DNA of 64,000 bases from Phascolarctobacterium sp. (lineage in GTDB: Bacteria; Bacillota; Negativicutes; Acidaminococcales; Acidaminococcaceae): assembly GCA_020024105.1 (NCBI GenBank), contig JAHHUH010000007.1, forward strand, positions 17,870 to 81,869, given 5' to 3'. The notes under the pieces were generated by a model. The model searched no databases, was not told the DNA's origin, and saw nothing but the letters and a program-made list of their open reading frames with translations. Each line of letters starts with the position of its first letter. Within the stretch, counting starts at the first letter, position 1. Of this stretch, positions 56,889 to 64,000 are shown one piece after another. Position numbers and translations under genes: made by a program.

Positions 56889-58361
56889 ATGTCTAAAGAA
56901 GTAAGAGTAAGATTTGCACCGAGCCCAACTGGCCCGTTCCATATTGGTGGTGCACGTTCTGCATTGTTTAACTGGTTGTTTGCGCGTAAAATGGGTGGTA
57001 AGCTGATTTTGAGAATTGAAGATACCGACCTGGAGCGTTCCAGCCGTGAATCTGAAGAAAATATTAAAGCAGCCCTGAAATGGTTGGGTATGGATTGGGA
57101 TGAAGGTATTGATGTTGGTGGTCCCTATGGTCCTTACCGTCAAACTGAACGTCTGGAGCTGTACAAAAAATATACCGAAAAATTGTTGGCTGAGGGTAAA
57201 GCCTACTACTGCTATTGCACTGACGAGGAATTGGAAGAAGAACGTCAGGCTTTGATTAAGGAAGGTAAGATGCCCCGTTACATGGGTAAATGCAGTCATT
57301 TGACTCCGGAACAGATTGCTGCTTATGAAGCAGAAGGTCGTAAACCGACTGTACGTTTCCGTGTGCCTAAGGATGAACAAATCCATATCCATGATATGGT
57401 TCGTGGTGATGTAGTTTTTGAATCCAATGGTATTGGCGACTTTGTTATCGTTAAATCCGATGGTATTCCTACCTATAACTATGCAGTTGTTATTGATGAT
57501 GCTTCCATGCATATCAGCCATGTTATCCGTGCTGAGGAGCATTTGTCCAACACTCCCCGTCAATGCCTGCTTTATGATGCATTAGGCTTTGAAAAACCTA
57601 CCTTCGGTCATATTTCCTTGATCTTAGGTAAGGATCATACTAAGATGAGTAAACGTCATGGTGCTACTTCTGTAGACCAATACCGTCAATTAGGTTATTT
57701 GCCTGCAGGTATCAACAACTTCCTGGCTTTGCTGGGTTGGGCTCCTAATAGTGAACAAGAAATTTTTAGTCTGGAAGAATTAATTCATGAGTTCTCCATG
57801 GAGCATGTTGCTAAGAATCCTGCTGTTTTTGATATTGATAAGCTGAACTGGATTAACCAACACTATATGCGTCAATTAGATGCAGATGCATTCTTTGAGG
57901 CAGCTAAACCCCATATGATTGCTGCTGGTTACATGACTGGTGAGGAAGATGGAGAAAAATTGGCATGGCTGCAAAAGGTTGTAGCAACTGCTAAAGAGCA
58001 TGTTTCCTTTGCTGCACAGATTCCTGCCTGCGTAGAAATGTACTTTAATGATGAATTCTCCTTCGAAAATGAAGATGCTGCTGCAGTATTAAAAGCAGAA
58101 ACCGTTCCGACAGTTATTGGTATGTTGCTGGAAGAACTGCCGAAGCTGGAGACTGTAGATGGTGCTTCCGTGAAGGCTTTGTTTAAGTCCATCCAAAAGA
58201 CCACTAAGCTGAAGGGTAAGGACGTATTCATGCCCATCCGTGTTGCCTTGACCGGTAATCAGCATGGCCCTGAATTAGCAGAAATGGTTCCTCTGCTGGG
58301 CATTGAAAGAACCGCAAAACGCATTCGTGCTAGTCTTGCTAAAGCAGGCATTACCCTTTAA
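56889..58361 (+). CDS. gltX: Glutamyl-tRNA synthetase
   Basis: 490 aa class I synthetase. FHIGGARSALFNW (HIGH-type) near residue 17, KMSKRHG near 256, and a full C-terminal anticodon-binding region. Whether it also charges tRNA-Gln cannot be told. In many relatives cysS follows; here a 134-bp gap with no gene leads to mrnC. Confidence 0.96.
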   Translation: MSKEVRVRFAPSPTGPFHIGGARSALFNWLFARKMGGKLILRIEDTDLERSSRESEENIKAALKWLGMDWDEGIDVGGPYGPYRQTERLELYKKYTEKLLAEGKAYYCYCTDEELEEERQALIKEGKMPRYMGKCSHLTPEQIAAYEAEGRKPTVRFRVPKDEQIHIHDMVRGDVVFESNGIGDFVIVKSDGIPTYNYAVVIDDASMHISHVIRAEEHLSNTPRQCLLYDALGFEKPTFGHISLILGKDHTKMSKRHGATSVDQYRQLGYLPAGINNFLALLGWAPNSEQEIFSLEELIHEFSMEHVAKNPAVFDIDKLNWINQHYMRQLDADAFFEAAKPHMIAAGYMTGEEDGEKLAWLQKVVATAKEHVSFAAQIPACVEMYFNDEFSFENEDAAAVLKAETVPTVIGMLLEELPKLETVDGASVKALFKSIQKTTKLKGKDVFMPIRVALTGNQHGPELAEMVPLLGIERTAKRIRASLAKAGITL

Positions 58362-58390
58362 TAATTAAAAATTAAAGAAAACTTTTCTCT

Positions 58391-58419
58391 AAGGCTGATG
58401 ATTTTTTTTCATTGGCCTT
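58391..58419 (+). terminator. Weak hairpin after gltX
   Basis: AAGGCTGATGA (58391-58401) with TCATTGGCCTT (58409-58419), two wobble pairs; no U-run follows. Possibly an attenuated terminator. Confidence 0.35.
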
Positions 58420-58495
58420 ATTGAAATTAATCTTCAGTTTATAAAGGTAATAAAAGAGCTTTCCCTATATTCTATAAAGGACTTAGTGATAGATT

Positions 58496-58954
58496 GTGAA
58501 ATTTGAAAGATATCAATTGATAAAACAACATGCTTTGGAAATGTGTGCCCAGTCAGGGTTGACAGCTCCGGCCCCTGGTCAGACCCATCCCATCATCCTG
58601 GCTTACATCGGGGACGTGGTTTTTTCTACTTATGTGAGATTAAGACTTTTACCAACCTCCACCCATGTGCGTGTACTACATGATTTGGGCTCCAAGATGG
58701 TTTCTGCCGTTTGCCAGTGTCAGGCGATGCAGGAGCTGCAGGAAGGCTTGAGCGAGGAGGAAATGGCTATTTTTCGTCGTGGACGTAATGCCAAATCCAC
58801 TGTGCCTAAGAGTGCTTCCGTTCATGAATACCGCATGGCAACGGCTTTTGAAGCTCTGGTAGGCTGGTTGTTTTTAGCAGGTAGGGAAGAACGTCTGGAA
58901 GAAGTATTGGATCAATCCTTTAAGATAATTATTGAGATGCTGAATAAGAAATGA
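58496..58954 (+). CDS. mrnC: Mini-ribonuclease III (MrnC)
   Basis: 152 aa RNase III domain without a dsRBD; matures 23S rRNA ends in Bacillus. HPIILAYIGDVVFSTYVR holds the catalytic aspartate, AKSTVPKSASVHEYRMATAFEALVGWLFL the C-terminal active-site half. GTG start; the nearest AAAGGA is 14 nt or more away, so the start is less certain. thyX follows by 9 nt. Confidence 0.9.
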   Translation: MKFERYQLIKQHALEMCAQSGLTAPAPGQTHPIILAYIGDVVFSTYVRLRLLPTSTHVRVLHDLGSKMVSAVCQCQAMQELQEGLSEEEMAIFRRGRNAKSTVPKSASVHEYRMATAFEALVGWLFLAGREERLEEVLDQSFKIIIEMLNKK

Positions 58955-58963
58955 GGTGCTAGC

Positions 58964-59674
58964 ATGGAAGTAAAATTGTTACGCCATACTCCTGAGCCTG
59001 AAAAGACCGTTGCTATGAGTGCACGCTTGTGCTATTCTCCCATTGGTGCGGCTCAATTAGAGGAAAAAATGACTGACGAGCAGGCTGCTAAGCTGGTACG
59101 TAAAATAGTAAGTATGGGCCATTTTTCTACCTTGGAGCATGTTACCTTTACCTTCGCTATTGAAGGTGTTTCCAGGGTTCTGACGCACCAGCTGGTACGT
59201 CATCGTATCGCATCCTATTCTCAACAATCCCAACGCTATGTGAAGGAGCATAATTTTGAAACAATCATGCCGCCCTCCATTGCTGCTCGTCCTGAGGCTA
59301 AGGCTAAGTTTGAAAAGCTGATGCTGGAGATTCAGGATATGTACAATGAATTTGTAGATATGGGTATTCTAGCCGAGGATGCGCGCTATATTCTGCCCAA
59401 TGCTACAGAAACTAAAATCGTATGTACCTTTAATGTACGTTCTTTGATGAATTTCTTTAGTTTACGCTGCTGTACCCGTGCACAGTGGGAAATTCGCCAG
59501 CTGGCTGAAAAAATGCTGGCTGAATGTAAAAAGGTAGCACCTGTGCTTTTTGAAAATGCAGGTCCCACCTGTGTGACAGAAAATATTTGTCGCGAGGGTG
59601 AGATGTCCTGTGGTCGCTTACAGGTCATCCTAGCTCAAAAGGCGAAGCTGGAAGCAGCTAAAAAGCAGCAGTAA
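58964..59674 (+). CDS. thyX: Flavin-dependent thymidylate synthase
   Basis: Makes dTMP from dUMP using FAD and methylene-THF, 236 aa. ThyX signature RHRIASYSQQSQRY at 79-92. GAGGTG precedes the start. Implies thymidylate synthesis does not depend on ThyA here, although ThyA elsewhere is not excluded. Confidence 0.95.
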   Translation: MEVKLLRHTPEPEKTVAMSARLCYSPIGAAQLEEKMTDEQAAKLVRKIVSMGHFSTLEHVTFTFAIEGVSRVLTHQLVRHRIASYSQQSQRYVKEHNFETIMPPSIAARPEAKAKFEKLMLEIQDMYNEFVDMGILAEDARYILPNATETKIVCTFNVRSLMNFFSLRCCTRAQWEIRQLAEKMLAECKKVAPVLFENAGPTCVTENICREGEMSCGRLQVILAQKAKLEAAKKQQ

Positions 59675-59695
59675 CCCCAAAAAGAGGAGGAAACC

Positions 59696-60439
59696 ATGGC
59701 TGAAGATATTATTGCAGGAAGAAATTCCGTAACCGAGGCCCTGCGTAGTCAACGCTCTATTAATAAAATCCTGGTTCAGGATGGCGCCAAGGGCGGTAGT
59801 ATTGGTGAAATAATTGCTACAGCAAAAGCGCGGAATATTCTCGTGGAATTTGTTAGACAAGAAAGATTAGATAAATTGGTACCTGGACTGCGTCACCAGG
59901 GGGTGGCGGCGATGGTAGCGCCCATTGCTTTTCAGAGCTTGGATGATGTTTTTGCCAGAGCAGAGGCTGAGGGTGAGGATCTGTTCATTTTGCTTTTAGA
60001 TGAATTGCAGGACCCTCAAAATGTGGGAGCTTTGATTCGTACTGCGGATGCTGCAGGCGTGCATGGAGTTTTGATGCCCAAGCGTCGCAGTTGTCCCTTA
60101 AATGCAGTAGTTGCAAAGATTTCTGCCGGTGCAGTAGAATACGTGCCTGTGGTTCAGATTGGTAATATTGCGCAGACTATTGAAGAGCTGCAAAGACGTG
60201 GCTGTTGGGTAGTAGGTGCTGATATGGATGGCGAAGAACATTATCGTACTAATTTGACAGGACCGCTGGTTTTAGTTATCGGTGCTGAGGGTAAGGGCCT
60301 AGGACGTCTAGTTAAGCAAAAATGTGATGCTATTGCCAGTATCCCCATGGAGGGTGGAGTATCCTCACTGAATGCTTCAGCCGCTGGAGCAGTTCTAATG
60401 TATGAAGCTGTACGTCAGCGTCGCTGCACGGGTAAATAG
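59696..60439 (+). CDS. rlmB: 23S rRNA (guanosine-2'-O-)-methyltransferase RlmB
   Basis: 247 aa SpoU/TrmH-type enzyme. An N-terminal substrate-binding part (IIAGRNSVTEALRSQ) is followed by the knotted methyltransferase domain with LDELQDPQNVGALIRTADAAG, LVIGAEGKGL and SLNASAAGAVLMYEA. AGGAGG before the ATG. Neighbour order rlmB-yacP-sigH is the Firmicute norm. Confidence 0.92.
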   Translation: MAEDIIAGRNSVTEALRSQRSINKILVQDGAKGGSIGEIIATAKARNILVEFVRQERLDKLVPGLRHQGVAAMVAPIAFQSLDDVFARAEAEGEDLFILLLDELQDPQNVGALIRTADAAGVHGVLMPKRRSCPLNAVVAKISAGAVEYVPVVQIGNIAQTIEELQRRGCWVVGADMDGEEHYRTNLTGPLVLVIGAEGKGLGRLVKQKCDAIASIPMEGGVSSLNASAAGAVLMYEAVRQRRCTGK

Positions 60440-60441
60440 TC

Positions 60442-60954
60442 ATGGCTGAATATTTATTGATAGATGGCTACAATGTTATTAACGCCTGGCAGGAGTTTGT
60501 TGTACTGCGACAGGAAAATTTGGAACATGCTCGAGAGGTTCTAATAGGCTATATAGCTGAATATGCAGCTTTTAAGGGCTATCAGGCCACTATCGTTTTT
60601 GATGCGCAGGAGGTTTCGACAGAAGCTTCCCTTACCCGACGGGGTACGGTGGATGTGGTTTTTACTGATGAGGGCGAGACGGCCGATTCCTGGATTGAAC
60701 GTAAAACCTATGAATTAGGAAGGATACATGCCAAGACCTTTGTTGTGACAAGTGATTATGCTGAACAGCTACATGTATTAGGCACGGGTGCTTATCGTAT
60801 CTCTTCTCGTGAATTTCATGAGGATCTGAAGAAGGCTAAGAAGGCAATCCAGGAGAAAATGAAGCAGCCTGCCAGTGGTTTAAATCGTAATGAGGTGGGG
60901 AATCGTTTACCGGACCACGTGCTGGAGCACTTCGAGAAGCTGCGTCGTAAGTAA
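60442..60954 (+). CDS. NYN domain protein (YacP-like RNase)
   Basis: 170 aa. EYLLIDGYNVINAW, TIVFDAQE and FTDEGETADSWIER outline a NYN/PIN-type nuclease. Starts 2 nt after rlmB. YacP is linked to rRNA and mRNA turnover in Bacillus. Confidence 0.9.
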   Translation: MAEYLLIDGYNVINAWQEFVVLRQENLEHAREVLIGYIAEYAAFKGYQATIVFDAQEVSTEASLTRRGTVDVVFTDEGETADSWIERKTYELGRIHAKTFVVTSDYAEQLHVLGTGAYRISSREFHEDLKKAKKAIQEKMKQPASGLNRNEVGNRLPDHVLEHFEKLRRK

Positions 60955-60957
60955 AAG

Positions 60958-60986
60958 TTGACGATTAGAAGTATCCATAATATAAT
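60958..60986 (+). promoter_or_regulatory. Predicted promoter of sigH
   Basis: -35 TTGACG (60958-60963), 17-bp spacer, -10 TATAAT (60981-60986), overlapping the end of yacP's downstream gap. Confidence 0.7.
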
Positions 60987-61047
60987 GAAAAAGTCGCCAC
61001 GGATAGGTGGAGGAACCATAGGCAGATAAACGGAGGATATGTAATTT

Positions 61048-61767
61048 ATGACTAATGGTATACCAAGCGATCCCTATGCAGCTTTTTTGAATATGGCTGA
61101 TGAAGATATCGTTTTGGATGCACAACTCCATAATAATGCACTGGCACAGGAGTACCTGCTGCATAAATACAGAAACTTTGTTAGAGCAAAGGCTAGAAGC
61201 TATTTTCTCATTGGTGCAGAAAGGGAAGATATTATCCAGGAAGGTATGATTGGTCTATATAAGGCTATTCGTGACTTTAAGAGTGATAAGCAGTCCTCCT
61301 TTAGGGCTTTTGCTGAGTTGTGTGTAACAAGACAAATTATCACCGCGATAAAAACAGCTACAAGGCAGAAGCATATTCCTTTGAATTCCTATGTATCTCT
61401 GAACAAACCCATTTACGAAGAAGATTCTGATCGTACACTTTTGGATATCATCAGTGGTGCTAAGGTAGCTAATCCTGAGGATATGGTTATTAGTAAAGAG
61501 GAATTTGCCGATATTGAGAATAAAATGAATAGCATTCTAAGTGATTTAGAATGGAAGGTCCTCATGAGCTATCTGGACGGTAAATCCTATCAGGAGATAG
61601 CCGTTGCTTTGGGGAGACATATTAAATCAATTGATAATGCCTTACAAAGAGTAAAGCGTAAACTGGAGAAATATATTACCAGCAGGGGAGATATTACTGA
61701 TTTACGCACTATTTATAGTGGTTTGCTTTCTATAGATCCTATGGATCGTTTCAATAAAAAGAAGTAA
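61048..61767 (+). CDS. sigH: RNA polymerase sigma factor SigH
   Basis: 239 aa sigma-70 family factor. Region 2 (EREDIIQEGMIGLYKAIRDF), region 4 HTH (LDGKSYQEIAVALGRHIKSIDNALQRVKRKL). It ends with an extra ~25-residue tail GDITDLRTIYSGLLSIDPMD onward beyond the usual SigH end near KLEKYI. In a presumed non-sporulating relative the sigma factor probably has other stress or competence targets. Confidence 0.9.
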   Translation: MTNGIPSDPYAAFLNMADEDIVLDAQLHNNALAQEYLLHKYRNFVRAKARSYFLIGAEREDIIQEGMIGLYKAIRDFKSDKQSSFRAFAELCVTRQIITAIKTATRQKHIPLNSYVSLNKPIYEEDSDRTLLDIISGAKVANPEDMVISKEEFADIENKMNSILSDLEWKVLMSYLDGKSYQEIAVALGRHIKSIDNALQRVKRKLEKYITSRGDITDLRTIYSGLLSIDPMDRFNKKK

Positions 61768-61803
61768 ATTCATTTATAATTGATAAAACTGTAACATATC
61801 TGA

Positions 61804-61841
61804 ACACCATTTAGATTTTTTCTAGATGGTGTAATTTTTTT
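61804..61841 (+). terminator. Intrinsic terminator after sigH
   Basis: ACACCATTTAGA (61804-61815) pairs with TCTAGATGGTGT (61821-61832), then AATTTTTTT. Confidence 0.85.
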
Positions 61842-61932
61842 AGAGGATTTAAAAAAAGTTCAGCGAATATATAAAATCAATACAATGAAGTTATTGTTAT
61901 CTATCAAATCGGTGAATAGGGAGGTTTTAGAA

Positions 61933-62394
61933 ATGAGTCAAGTAGAAGAATTATTAAAGGTAGTTGAGGAAGCCAAAGCCGATAAAGGAAACGTGGTTAT
62001 TGTAACTGGTAAACCTGGTAGTGGTAAGAGTAAATTGTTGCGCGAAGCTGCAGAGAGTCAAAAATGGGCTTATGTAGATTGTCGTATGTTGATTAGCGAA
62101 GAATTTGTTAAGATTCCGGCAGCTGACAGAGGGCTATATGCTCCTGATTTGATGTGTGATATTTTATCCGGTTATAATAGCGATGTTATTATCCTCGACA
62201 GATTACAGACTCTGTTCGTACCTGTTTTTCATATTAACACTGATAGCCTGATGCGCAAGCTGAGTAAGAAGTTTACTATCGTTACTGCATGGCCCGGCTA
62301 TATGGAAAATGGTAATCTCTGCTATGATAAATTTGATGGAACCGAGGCTATTCGTATTAGTCCTGATGGCTTTAAAATTATGAATGTAGATTGA
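61933..62394 (+). CDS. Solitary BrxF-like P-loop NTPase
   Basis: 153 aa from ATG 61933 with GGGAGG 8 nt upstream. Walker A GKPGSGKS at 26-33, Walker B-like VIILD at 85-89, and AWPG at 119-122. The short AAA-less P-loop layout, spacing and AWPG with a C-terminal NVD match my memory of the BREX-3 component BrxF. No other brx gene (brxC, pglX, brxA, brxHII) is in the window. It is 15 nt from pfkA and probably co-transcribed. The family call is moderate; BREX function is not implied. Confidence 0.65.
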   Translation: MSQVEELLKVVEEAKADKGNVVIVTGKPGSGKSKLLREAAESQKWAYVDCRMLISEEFVKIPAADRGLYAPDLMCDILSGYNSDVIILDRLQTLFVPVFHINTDSLMRKLSKKFTIVTAWPGYMENGNLCYDKFDGTEAIRISPDGFKIMNVD

Positions 62395-62409
62395 TATATG
62401 GAGGCATAC

Positions 62410-63504
62410 ATGTCTGAAAAGAAACGTCGCTTTGCCGTTCTGACCGGTGGTGGTGATTGTCCTGGTCTGAATGCTGTTATCAGTGCTGTTGTGAAAACCT
62501 TTCTTCAGCATGACTGTGAGGTATATGGTGTTTTTAACGGATTTAACGGATTAGTGAACGGTAATATGAAGCTTTTGGATTACGCCGATGTTTCAGGTAT
62601 TCTGCCTCGTGGTGGTACTATTTTAGGAACTACCAACCGCGACAACCCTTTTAAATTTGCCGTTGAGGAAAATGGCGAGCTTGTCTATCATGATATGCGC
62701 GAGACTGTAGTAGAAAATTTGCGCCAGCACGAGATTGAAGCTCTAGTAGTTATTGGTGGAGATGGAAGCCTGAACATCGGTGCTAAATTGGCACGCGAAT
62801 GTAGTGTAAAGGTAGTAGGAGTACCCAAGACCATAGATAACGATTTACCGTGTACGGAAAGAACCTTTGGTTTTGATACTGCTATGGCTGTGGCTACGGA
62901 TGCCCTGGATCGTTTGCATACTACGGCGGAGTCCCATCATCGTGTAATGGTGTTGGAGGTTATGGGCAGATACGCCGGCTGGATTGCTTTGCATAGTGGC
63001 CTGGCAGGTGGTGCAGACGTTATCCTGTTACCGGAGATACCTTATGATATTGACTCTGTGATCGCTAAGATTAAGGAGCGTAAGGAAGCAGGTAAAAGTT
63101 TCAGTATCGTAGTAGTAGCCGAGGGTGCTAAGCCTGTAGGTGGTGAGTTGACTATTGCCCGTATGGTTAAGGGTAGTTTTGAACCCATCCGCCTGGGTGG
63201 CGTAGGTGAGAAGCTGGCAGAGGAAATTGAAAGTAAGAGCGGAATAGAGGCCCGTTGCACCGTATTGGGCTATTTGCAGCGTGGTGGTTCTCCCTCTCCG
63301 TTTGATAGAGTGCTTTCTACCCGTTATGGTGTGGCAGCTGCAGAGGCCTGCTTAAGGGGAGAATATAATGTCATGGTTTCTCTCTATCATGATCAGATTG
63401 TAACTGTTTATATTCAACGGGCTGCTTCTGAGCCAAGAAGCGTACCGGTTGATAGTGAAATTATCCGTACGGGACGCCAGATAGGAATTTGCTTTGGCAA
63501 TTAA
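62410..63504 (+). CDS. pfkA: 6-phosphofructokinase, mixed-substrate type
   Basis: 364 aa from ATG 62410 (GGAGG 5 nt upstream). TGGGDCPGLNAVI is the PFK signature. The phosphoryl-donor site has G119 in GGDGS (ATP-type) together with K140 in VPKTIDNDL (PPi- and actinomycete-type). This mix places it in the group called mixed-substrate PFK, where the Gly favours ATP. Enters glycolysis; donor should be checked. Confidence 0.9.
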   Translation: MSEKKRRFAVLTGGGDCPGLNAVISAVVKTFLQHDCEVYGVFNGFNGLVNGNMKLLDYADVSGILPRGGTILGTTNRDNPFKFAVEENGELVYHDMRETVVENLRQHEIEALVVIGGDGSLNIGAKLARECSVKVVGVPKTIDNDLPCTERTFGFDTAMAVATDALDRLHTTAESHHRVMVLEVMGRYAGWIALHSGLAGGADVILLPEIPYDIDSVIAKIKERKEAGKSFSIVVVAEGAKPVGGELTIARMVKGSFEPIRLGGVGEKLAEEIESKSGIEARCTVLGYLQRGGSPSPFDRVLSTRYGVAAAEACLRGEYNVMVSLYHDQIVTVYIQRAASEPRSVPVDSEIIRTGRQIGICFGN

Positions 63505-63512
63505 TCAGATAC

Positions 63513-63544
63513 AAAAAGAAGGTAACTAAGGTTACCTTCTTTTT
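63513..63544 (+). terminator. Intrinsic terminator after pfkA
   Basis: AAAAAGAAGGTAAC (63513-63526) pairs with GTTACCTTCTTTTT (63531-63544), 4-nt loop. Confidence 0.9.
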
Positions 63545-63639
63545 GTGTCTATTTTGCAAAAGAAAACCTGTAAATATTGATATTTTAGAAAGTAAACAGT
63601 ATAATGGAAACTATCATATTTTACAAAGGACTTATAATT

Positions 63640-64000
63640 ATGGAACAAAATTTAATTGCAGTTATTGTTGGTATTGTGGAGGGTCTGACAGAATTCCTGC
63701 CAGTTTCTTCCACTGGTCATATGATTATTGTGGGACATTTATTGGGGTTTGATGAGCGGGTTGCTCACGTTTTTGACATTTTTGTCCAGCTAGGCGCAAT
63801 TCTTTCCGTAGTGTTTATTTATAAGGAACGTTTTCATCGGTTTTTTTCGAAAGAGGGTTGGCAGGCTGATAAGGGTCTGAGTGGCTGGCATGTGGCGGCA
63901 GGCATCGTACCGGTTATGCTGGTTGCCTATTTCCTGTATTCTTATATTAAGGAATATCTCTTTTCTGCTTTGACGGTGACTTATGCTCTGGTGGCCGGTG
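63640..64000 (+). CDS. uppP: Undecaprenyl-diphosphatase UppP/BacA (3' end outside window)
   Basis: First 120 residues visible. Membrane phosphatase recycling undecaprenyl pyrophosphate for wall and envelope polymers. The BacA hallmark VEGLTEFLPVSSTGHMIIV at about 13-31 is present, with the catalytic glutamates E14 and E17 in that stretch. AAAGGA lies 9 nt upstream of the ATG. Runs off the right edge. Confidence 0.95.
   Translation, partial: MEQNLIAVIVGIVEGLTEFLPVSSTGHMIIVGHLLGFDERVAHVFDIFVQLGAILSVVFIYKERFHRFFSKEGWQADKGLSGWHVAAGIVPVMLVAYFLYSYIKEYLFSALTVTYALVAG

Noticed and set aside
56853..57563. A 236-codon minus-strand frame opposite gltX
   Set aside because: Antisense shadow of a clear synthetase gene; no start signals.
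1..64000. tRNA, rRNA, CRISPR arrays, insertion sequences or prophage
   Set aside because: I looked for cloverleaf segments, evenly spaced repeats, transposase or integrase motifs and found none; a tRNA scan could still find something I missed.

Overview
The window reads as a chromosome segment of a low-to-mid GC Firmicute. Its gene order includes mreBCD–mrdA–rodA–radical SAM pair–rng–rplU–prp–rpmA, ctsR–clpC–radA and PIN/TRAM–ispD–ispF–gltX–mrnC–thyX–rlmB–yacP–sigH. An L27 with a Prp-cleavable N-terminal extension, a sigH orthologue and an LQL-type L27 leader point to the Negativicutes. An Acidaminococcaceae/Phascolarctobacterium-like host is my best guess, but this is inference from order and motifs, with no search behind it. 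I saw no rRNA, tRNA, CRISPR array, insertion sequence or prophage.

Layout. 1-3.4 kb: polyamine ABC importer potABCD (minus strand; potD runs off the edge). 3.4-6.3 kb: a small accessory, partly decayed stretch with two frame-broken genes, an HTH-like protein and two tiny proteins. 6.4-8.1 kb: low-molecular-weight phosphatase, chorismate mutase and shikimate kinase, then a small conserved protein whose 3' end doubles as a strong bidirectional terminator. 8.2-14.8 kb: M20 amidohydrolase divergent from a YjiH/YjiG-type membrane pair, a dicarboxylate/amino-acid symporter, and a CoA-disulfide-reductase/rhodanese operon. 15-21.7 kb: exported and PH-like unknowns, an MFS efflux pump, a ThrE-type exporter, a C39-like peptidase and a CCA-adding enzyme. 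21.9-25.7 kb: obg-proB-proA.

26-39.3 kb is the cell-shape and ribosome block: three small envelope proteins, maf, radC (apparently using an ATT start), mreBCD, PBP2, rodA, two radical-SAM-associated proteins, RNase G, and rplU-prp-rpmA behind an L21 leader. 39.3-46.2 kb carries a Bcp peroxiredoxin, Fe-alcohol dehydrogenase, rhodanese, SGNH hydrolase, EamA transporter and the anaerobic ribonucleotide reductase nrdDG. Its promoter holds what look like two NrdR boxes 32 bp apart. 46.3-54.2 kb: TPM/LemA pair, the ctsR–clpC–radA stress operon (ClpC carries its own McsA-like zinc finger; no mcsA/mcsB between), a DUF1508 protein and two half-size YeeE/YedE permeases.

54.5-64 kb: isoprenoid, glutamyl-tRNA, RNA-processing and thymidylate genes through sigH, a lone BrxF-like P-loop protein, a mixed-type phosphofructokinase, and the start of uppP. 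Most gene clusters end in clear intrinsic hairpin terminators, and many begin with near-consensus sigma-A promoters with 16-18 bp spacers, which fixes many of the operon boundaries. The points most worth a second look are the solitary BrxF-like protein, the radC start, the altered L27 cleavage site, the zinc-finger ClpC, the NrdR box pair and the coding-sequence terminator.
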